From NCBI GenBank assembly GCA_000444245.1, contig ATSW01001787.1:1-23766 (forward strand): a DNA stretch of 23,766 bases, in the 5' to 3' direction. The translations under genes were made by a program, and so were the position numbers. The notes beneath the pieces were generated by a model. The model was not told where the DNA came from. It did no database searches and saw only the letters and a list, made by a program, of their open reading frames with translations. Shown here in pieces: positions 8,001-17,000 of this stretch. Positions within the stretch are counted from its first letter, which is position 1, and the number at the start of each line of letters is the position of its first letter. The DNA comes from Botryllus schlosseri. Its lineage: Eukaryota > Chordata > Ascidiacea > Stolidobranchia > Styelidae.

Positions 8001-11000
8001 AACAATCTATTATGTGTGCCTTGAACAGTAAATTTTGAATATTATGAGGCTTTCAATGGAAAAGCCCTCCGATACCCATGTCTCAACTTACCCCCATGGC
8101 TTTGTCTCATCTTACCCCCACACCTCAATTATTGTAGAAACGTCAATAAAAAACTATCTGTCTTTTATTTTTCAGAGGTAAGTGCAAGATTACACTGCTA
8201 ATATTGCACTCTACCAGCTCCAGTAATGCTGTTTTATAATATGAAATACTATGATAATACCTATCCCTTACAAACACGAATTCACATAACTGACATATAC
8301 TATGGAAATATAGATTTGGCGTTTTTCTGCCCAACCTCAAATCTGTTTGCCTTGTTAATATGGTAGGACTATAGAATGACATTACGGAAACAACATAGTT
8401 GAAGGAATCTGTCCATCTGAAAATTGTTCTAATAAAAAAATTGCATGTCTCATCTTGCCCTGTGTCTCATCTTGGCCTCCTCTCCCCCATTACATGTTTC
8501 GTATGCTGCGATAGGACCAACCGAGGTTTCAAGACTGCCACAGCAGAAAATACTATCGATACTATAATTCTCGTGGATAACTTACTCTTAGCAGCAAGAA
8601 GCGTATCATTTCAGTACTCGAAAGATTCCACTCTCACTGCACTACTTAAATCAGTGATTCCCAACCTTTTTTGTCTCGTGCCCCCCTTGGCCGATATTTG
8701 AGCTAAAATTCCCCCCCTATGAAAAAGTTGCCTGTGACTAAAAGAATGTGCTTTTTAACGTTCAACCATTTTTTGACTGAGCAATTAATGGCCAAACATA
8801 TTCAAATATGTCCGAACTATGTCGAATGCGGACCGCACTAAACTTTGGCAAAGTAAATTAAATTTGAACGGTCATGTAGCCGCTGACGAAAAATTAATCA
8901 ACAAGTCCGCTTGCTATGGACTTGAATCGAATCGATGAATTTGGTGTGTTTTTCACGTTAGCTCATATGTTGGCTTAAAAATTTGAACAATTTCACTAGC
9001 GGCCTTCTTGCTGAATTGGGCTTGACGTTTTCCTGCTTAGTAGTAATTTGGTCGACAGGCTGTCGCGGGCCCAACGAAATCGTCTCGTGAGCCTCCGTTT
9101 ATCAGGGGGTGTAATATCTACGGAAGGCATTTAAACGTACACCTAGCTTGAAATCTGCCAAAGAAGCATACAATTCTTAAGAACTGATTTCTACTTAACA
9201 GTTCTATACCATAAAAATCTAAAAAAAACTTGAAAACCCAGTGTATCTTCCGATACAATGCCAAAGCCAGATTCCCCCCTAAAAATTTCAAAATTCCCCC
9301 CAGTTGGGAACTTAAATCATTAGAACCAATACTCGAATCTTAGTAATAAGAATTTTGTCCCTTATGTTTTTCCAGCATATACACAGACCCGTGATATGCA
9401 TACACACGGTCTCTGCGTATGCATACCAAGATTATCGTATTTATTGCCCATTTTCCAGTATTGAAGACGACTTGAAATTGATCTGCGGCGGGCGGATCAT
9501 CGAAAATGACGCCTCTCTTCAGTCGCAACGGATCAGAAACAACAACATTATTCTGTGTCTCGTTGTGAAGGCGTCTGACAGAAACCAATCTAAGGAGGTA
9601 GAAAAGGCATTGAACGAAGTGAAGAGAGCCAGGCAAGGAGCTGAACTTCTCGCTAAAGCCGGTGTTGACGATGATGGCTCGGCGGGGTGAGTTGTTTTAG
9701 GAAGACTAGCTAAATGTTGGTGGATTTGTTTTCAAAACTTGAACTAGAACTAAAACTGGAAATCTCGCTTCCAGCAATCGCAGACTCGAACTCGCATTTC
9801 AAGATCCACGACTAGAACTAGAACTACTCAATTTTCAAAACTCGCAGCTAGAACTACAACTGCTCACTTTGCAAAACTGGCAGCTGTTGACTAGAACTAC
9901 CAACCATTTGTTAGCGCCTGTCGTTGATTTCAGGCAGTTTGGGTCGGGCGATAGTCATATTGTGACTAAGTGGTGGTATGTCGTGTGCAGTGGGGAGGTT
10001 TGGGTTCGAAATGAAAGCCATGTCCTTCTGAAATGTCGATTCTACCTATTTATAAGCTCATTTGTAATTAAGCAATTGATATCACGCTGTTGCATTTCGA
10101 CCGAACAATTCAACCGTACTTTTCAAGGTGAAGACTCGCATTTCTGAACTGGTGTCTGAAAGGGGACAGAAGAAGCCTAACTGATTAAATAATGAAATAG
10201 CAACAACACAAGAAATATTCATTATAATATTTTCATTATGCGTAAAGATTATATTTTACTGCTTTTAATCTGTTAACACTTTGTTGATGCATAGCAATCT
10301 GTAGCAATGTATCAGATGACTATTGTGGTAGATTTTTGTCTGTGTATGCCTGAGATTTGGGATTCACTCATGTGCATATGCATAATCGTTACTCCTCTGC
10401 GAACGTTAATTATAGATTGCGTGCTCGCTTTCTCATTTGTGAACATCTGTTGTCTGTATTGATTCTTGTGTGCTTGATACGCCATATTGATCGCCGCGCA
10501 TCAATATCGAATTTCAAACCCTTGGGTATTTGGTGGAAATCGGGTTGATATTGAACAAATAAGTGCAATTTTTCAAAAATTCATTCAGTTGTTGTGGTAG
10601 GCTACAGGTTTTTTGCCCAGTTATGACAATTTCACTCAAAAAATTGATGCAAACAAACACCAAGTCTACTTTATACCTTACTTTAAACTTGTTCAATTGA
10701 ATAATATATTGATATTGAAATGAACCCGAATATTCGCGGCTGACACTCGTCAGGGGTAATCGTCAGCAACGAGTAAGAATTGAAAAGGATATTGTATATC
10801 AGTGGTTCCCAACCTTTTTCGACCCATCGCCCCCTTTTCAAGGTCAACACCGATCATCGTCCCCCAAATTTTTTGTACCGAAAATTGGGCATATAAACTG
10901 TAATCACATATCTAATTTGACACACTTTAGTAACTAAATTTCCGTGGGTTGACTAAAAAAAAAAAAGGTCAGCCGTTTTGACGCGTCATCGCCCCCTTCG

Positions 11001-14000
11001 CTATTTTCGCCCCCCGTCGCCCCCTTTGTCCATTTTTGCCCCCCTGTCGCCCAAATCCAGTGGTTCCCAACCTTTTTCGGTGGCAGGGCCAAATTTAGAA
11101 TTTCAGAGTACGGTCGGGGCCGCACGAATACCAGGGCAATGAAAGGAACCCAAAATAGTCACCAAAATATGAAAATTTGCATTGTTCCGATCATTCGCTT
11201 GACGCCATTGGCCATTGTGTTGCCGCGCTCCCGTTGTTCAGTACAATCGACCTTTGCTGGCTATTTCGGAGTAGTTTTATTGCCCTGGCGAGATTTCAAT
11301 TCGTATTTTTGGAATCAGTGCGACACCTTCTTTCGATAAACACCGTCATATCAAATTATTCGGACGCTTGGGTCGCGAGCTAGAGGACCACCAATTATGC
11401 TGTTTTTTGCCGGCTAAGCAGTACGCATCTCGGCGTATTTAATCGTGAGTCACTTGTTGCACATCTATCCGTAAATTAGTTATCAATACCCAGGGCCGTA
11501 ACAGCACTTCGTCAGCCACCCCCCCAAACGTTGCTCTTGGCCCCCTCAGGCTAGATGGCTGTTTACCGCTATTTATCATCTAAATCGGGTGTCCGTTTTA
11601 GGCAGCTTCTCTCGACTAATCGCGCCAAGTGCGAAAAATTTCTATAATTCATGATCGAATCGGTCAATATAATCGGGAATTGAAAATATATTGGTATCAA
11701 TTTTTATCCTCTCTCTCCTCACGTAATCAGATTGACCGGTTGAGCCGAGTGAGTAGTGTTTGAAAAGGTAGGACCACTCAATAATAAACATCTTCGGGTA
11801 TACCCGTTGGCAGGAACGAAACAGCACTTCGTCAGGCCCCTCAAAACACTTAGGTCTTGAGCTCTCATAGGGTGATAAACCGACCCCCCGTCCCGTTGTT
11901 CGCTTCTGCCGCGAAATCATCATCACCGTTTAGTGAGCCTGCGTGAAGCGCGAAAATTTTCGATAGTTCAAAATAAAATAGGTCTGTAAGATCGGGAATT
12001 GAATATATATTGCTATCAATTACTTGTCCTCTCTACTCACGCAATAAGATTTACCGGTAGAGCTGAGTGAGGTGTGTTGGAAACTGTAGGGCCCGTAAAT
12101 AATAATTGAACATATTCGGACGGGCGGACCCGTTGGTACGACTTCGTTCGTTACATGATGTTATTTCGTGACCTCCAGTCTGCTATATCAAAAAATATAG
12201 AATCGCCCAAACGTACTAAACTAAAAGATGCACACGATTTCAAATTGGTAGTTCTTCGCTGGCATATAATTCTTCCCTGCGGGATGGTAGCCTATTTGTC
12301 TCGTGAGGTTCAGATTGCTAAGACAGGAATATTCGGCGCCAGTCATTTAGGCGCCTTATGGTCAATTATACCTATATGTATTTTGTATATACATAACGAA
12401 GTTTCCGGTCAGGGTTTTTCGGCCAAGGTTTTCTTGCTGTCGATCGTTCTGGCACACTTCTTGGAGTCGCATGTTATATGGCCTAAATCGTTATATGTCT
12501 TCGTGCGTCGTTACGCGGTAATGGCCAATGCTGATATGCCCACTTCTACAAATCTTGCGTATTTTATGATGGTGGAAGAGTATCCAATAATGGAGGTACC
12601 GGTACTTACTTGGAAACTTGAAATCGCGCACTGCGTGAAAAATTTTTGAAAAAGTTGCATAAAATTTCATAAAATACTCTATAATTCATGCTAATGCACT
12701 AAATAATTTTGGGCCCCCTTCGAGCTCGTTCCCCCAATTGGGGACTTGGGGTGCGGCAGTTACGGTCCTGTCAATACCTATATCTACACCGATATCTATA
12801 GGTACTGCTCGTTCAACTGGAAAGTTAGGGCAGATTGCATTGAAACAGCAGTGACGTAATCTTAGCAGTCTACTCACAACTTTCCTGCAATCCTAATTGA
12901 AAACTCCTGACTCCAAGCCAAGCAAGAGTATTTTATAAATATAATTTTATTTTCATAAATCGATTTCTCAATATTTTTGTGGGGGCCGCAGAAAGACTAG
13001 CTGGGGGCCGCATGCGGCCCTCGGGGCCGCGGTTGGGAATCACTGCCCAAATCGCCCACGTTGGGAACCCCTGTTGTATATCAACAATCGCATCACCAAA
13101 TATGACGTCACCGGCATGAAAAATTGGAATAATCGAGGCTAACTTCGGCTTAGTTAATAAAAAGGGAAAGTTGTGAAAATCTGTTAACTATATTCTCTCT
13201 TTAATATTTTGTGATATCACGATAAGGGGGGCGCGAAGTTTTTGCTAACAAAAAGGGGGGGCATGTCTAAAAAAAGGTTACGAACCACTGTTGTAGATGT
13301 CGTTCTAAATCTAGTTTGAAATAGCTGGAAATTCTCTAGCTGTCCAACCCAATCTACTATTTTTGGATTATAACAAACTCCTGTCGGCTGTCGACGCAAC
13401 CTAGGTTTGTGTAAAAATTCAAAAACTTGTGTTCAGAGGCTACGACATTGAGATTGAAGACCAAAACGGTCAAGCACTCGAAATACCGGCGGAAGAAAAA
13501 AGGTCACTCACAATAGCTCTGGGACTCCACGAAAAAGGACGAGCCATACTGAAAAGAAAAGAGTACGAGCTGGCTCTTTTGCTCCTGCTCGAGGCCGATA
13601 AAGAATTTGAAACGTGTCGCTCTGAAATCTTATCGATGGTCGATAATTACGCAGTGCTGTGTTTGGACATAGTGTGGTGTTACGTTTGCTCGAAGAATAT
13701 TGCCGCGTTGCCCGATGCGAAACTAAGGTTGGATTCTTGCGAAAAAGCTTTCAAGAAGTCGTATGGTGACTCACTACAGAGACTTCTAGCGATCAAGGTA
13801 ACGGCACTCGTGACTAAAGCCCGACTGATGTCTGATTTTTGAGTGATGAAAACAATATTCAGAGGTGTGGCGTCCAGTTTGAGGCACATTTCCAAAACGT
13901 CAGAGCATATAGTTGAATAGATTTGCACCCATTGCTAAGCTTGGACATGAAATGAACAAGAAGGATTGCGTCTGGACGATTTTTTGCCCTAAAATAGGGG

Positions 14001-17000
14001 GTGCGTATTATACATGGGTACAGCAAGCCTTGAAATTAATCTCGAAAAAGAACTTGAAATCACACCTTTCTTCATGTTTGTTTCCAACTTGCGCATCACT
14101 TTCAAACATCGTGCCCAGTAATTCGTATTATAAGTGTAACGCGCTGCCAATCAGCGAGAAGCGTGAATTGCTAATTAACGAGAGTCGTCTGTACAGCAAG
14201 CGATCTCCTGCTGAGTTGGCTTGGTTTGCCGTTTGTACGCAAGCGAAATTTGGACATTGATTGCTGCACAAGCTTGCTAATTCATCGCGTCAACAACAGG
14301 CCTGAACAATCGCATATACAACAGGCCATGTGCGCAAGATATAATCGCTTGCCTAATCAGTCGCATCTCCAACAGGCCTGGTGTGACCGACATAACCGTT
14401 AGCCTGAGCAATCGCATATGTAATAGGCGTCATGCGCAAGATGCCGTGCCGTTGGCCTGTACTATCGCGTCGCCAGCTTCGCAGGTTTTGGCTGCTATCT
14501 ACTGTCGTTTAGAGACAATGCCGTTAATATTATAATGATTAGCGATCGTTATGTCATGATTGTTCAACAGTGACATCGCAAAACAGAATGACATCGTATA
14601 CTGAAACACAACTATTCAAGTACTGCGAATGCAGGATACGTAGGCCTACTGTACACGGGTACATGCTTTTACCCAGAATTTTCATGCCATTTTAAGGGTG
14701 CGAATTATACATGGGGGCGTACTATACTTTGAAAATTACGGTACTCGTTTTTTTCAAATTAAATTACAATTATAATTACTGAATTCACATAGATTTTAAA
14801 ATTGAATTCAATCCTTGATTAAAAAGAAGTACAACAAAAATCAAGTAGGTTCATCTAAATCAAAGTTATTGTCACAAGCATGAGAACGGCAAATGTCAGT
14901 ATATCAAGCTTATCTCGTGTCGCGCTATACAGTGCTGAAGCATTTTTGGGGAATCCAGAAAATCGATTGCAATAGAAATGGCCTCATAGAATAAACATTC
15001 GAAAGGTGGGCTTACCGTCATTACGCCGTCCGTGTCACTCTCGTTTGAGAATGAGCTAATTGTGCAAGCCTAGGCTGGTAATATTAATGCACTTATGAAA
15101 GCTTACATGTGTCTGGATGCAGTATTTCTCGTTTATTTCATGCTTAAGCATAACAGCAGTTCAAATAAATGCTCCGAAGTTTTGGAAATGCGCCTCAAGC
15201 TAGATGCTATATGTTTTCAATATCGGTATCGGTTAAAAAATCCGATATCAGCGAGGCTCTACTTGTGCTGTTGGCATGATAAATAAACGGCGCATTCACA
15301 GGGCTCATCCGGTAGCGAGATCACCATGTTTGTTCGTCTGTATGTGTTGCAAGCGGTCCTGCACTATCACGATGAAAACTACCAAGAATGCAGCCTACTT
15401 CTCGATAAAGCTCAGGGGTGGGTGCAGTTATCTTTCTTCCTTGTGCTCTTTCAGTTGTGTTTCCCATATAACCTTGTTGGCAACAGGGACGCTGTTGATG
15501 CACACAGTTCATTTTGTCGACTCTTAATTTCTACAGCAACGTATTAGAAGTGTAGTTAGATGGGCAGAGTTGTAACCTAGTTACAAGGTTCCAATTCAAT
15601 TTACTTTCATAGTTTTGAAGCAAGAGTCAAGTCATTTTCCATTTACAAAAATGTCAAGTTCCTATAACCCTACATAAACAAGTGAAAATAAATTATAAAG
15701 TAATATTTCTCTCGTAAGTGTGCAGTGAGCCTGTTTAATTTTTGTAGTGTGCCACAAGCTCAAAACGTTTGGGAAGCACCGCTCTAAACGGATAAAATGC
15801 CGACATTCCATTCCAGCTTTGCCAAGATGGTGGCCGTGGACCAGGATAAAGTCAGCGATTTGATGGGCCTGGGATTGTCGGCACGTGAAGCTCGTAGGGC
15901 TTTGAGGTGATTCTTTATACTTCACAATTCAAACAGCATTGATCTTGGGGGTCACCAGTGAATCCGACCCTTGGTGAATTTGACATTAGTAATGTAATAA
16001 CTGTTATTATTATGAACGTGATGCATCAATATTGTATTAAAGGGCACCGCGCTTTGAATATGATGTGGTCTCAGATTCAAGATAGAATCGGGAATTTTTT
16101 TTGGCCGCAGCCATTTCTTGAGAAAGCCACCGCAGTGGAGCTGCAGCTCAACGAAAGTTCCAACTATACCCATTCCTCGCCAGTTGAATTAATTCAATGG
16201 TGGCGCTGGCGTGGGTGCAAGTCTCCACTGCCTAACCTGTCTTGTCATCTCGTTGTATATTAAATGTGTTAAGCGGATGGAAATAATAGAACTGATGTTG
16301 ATTATGATATGAAATTGGCCCCAAATGGGCTGAACCCATTTCTTTTTCCAGACAGAACAATATGAACGTGACTCTCGCGTCACAATGGGCTTTCAAGCAG
16401 CGAGAGGAGAACCAAGAAACGAAAAAGAGAGAAAGGGAGAGGAGGAGAAAGAGAAAAATGCAAAAGTGAGTACTTCTTTGAGTATTAGACCGACAGATAG
16501 ATGCGTAACACGTGACTGCATAGAAAGCGGCATTGTTCTGAACAATCGTAGTGCTACAATGACTCATTGTTATGATCATTGAATTTCAGCACTCCAATTG
16601 TTTGAAACATGCCAATTTTCGACTTGAGGGCTATTTTTGTTGGCTGTCCTAGAAAAAATGAATTTTACCACCACATAAAATTGTTATGTTGTTTGAAAAA
16701 TAAATGGTGCACAGTTAATTTGTCTCAATTCCAATTCCAACGAGAGATTTCAATATGAAGGTATTATTCAATTGTATATTGAAGTTCTGCACCTCCGTGA
16801 GTCTCAAGATTAACTGTTACCCGTTTCAGAGAATTCGGTTCTTGTGCCAACGGTGACCCAGTTAACATTGAAAGCTACCACCATCTGGTCGATACAATGG
16901 GTTTCGACCCCGGTTTAGCAGTGGAAGCGCTGAAACACGCAAACAACGCAATGAGTGACGCAATCGAAATGATTAGCAACGATCCAGATACGCTGCGGCT

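Larger units (their letters stand above)
11058..13045. mobile_element. Middle hAT element (B) of the nest
   Basis: The left end CAGTGGTTCCCAACC (11058) and right end GGTTGGGAATCACTG (ends 13045) match at 14 of 15 positions. The target octamer CCCAAATC is perfect on both sides (11050-11057 and 13046-13053). Without element C it is about 700 bp. The right arm is rich in GGCCGC words (12984-13030). No transposase recognised. Confidence 0.92.
10800..13073. mobile_element. Outer hAT element (A) of a triple nest
   Basis: The left end CAGTGGTTCCCAACC (10800) and right end GTTGGGAACCCCTG (ends 13073) are flanked by the identical octamer TTGTATAT (10792-10799 and 13074-13081). Without the elements nested inside it, it is only 278 bp: 10800-11057 plus 13054-13073. 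Element B landed 20 bp from its right end. It contains the module GGTTGACT, poly-A, GGTCAGCC at 10947-10976, also seen in the MITE copies. It encodes nothing. Confidence 0.88.

Noticed and set aside
9355-9458. Upstream extension of NUB1 exon 3
   Set aside because: The frame is open by chance but matches nothing; a good acceptor at 9458 and correct phase with exon 2 fix the exon start.
12155-12649. 164-codon frame as a host gene
   Set aside because: It lies wholly inside hAT element C, and I see no conserved domain, introns or signals. Kept only as a note on the element.
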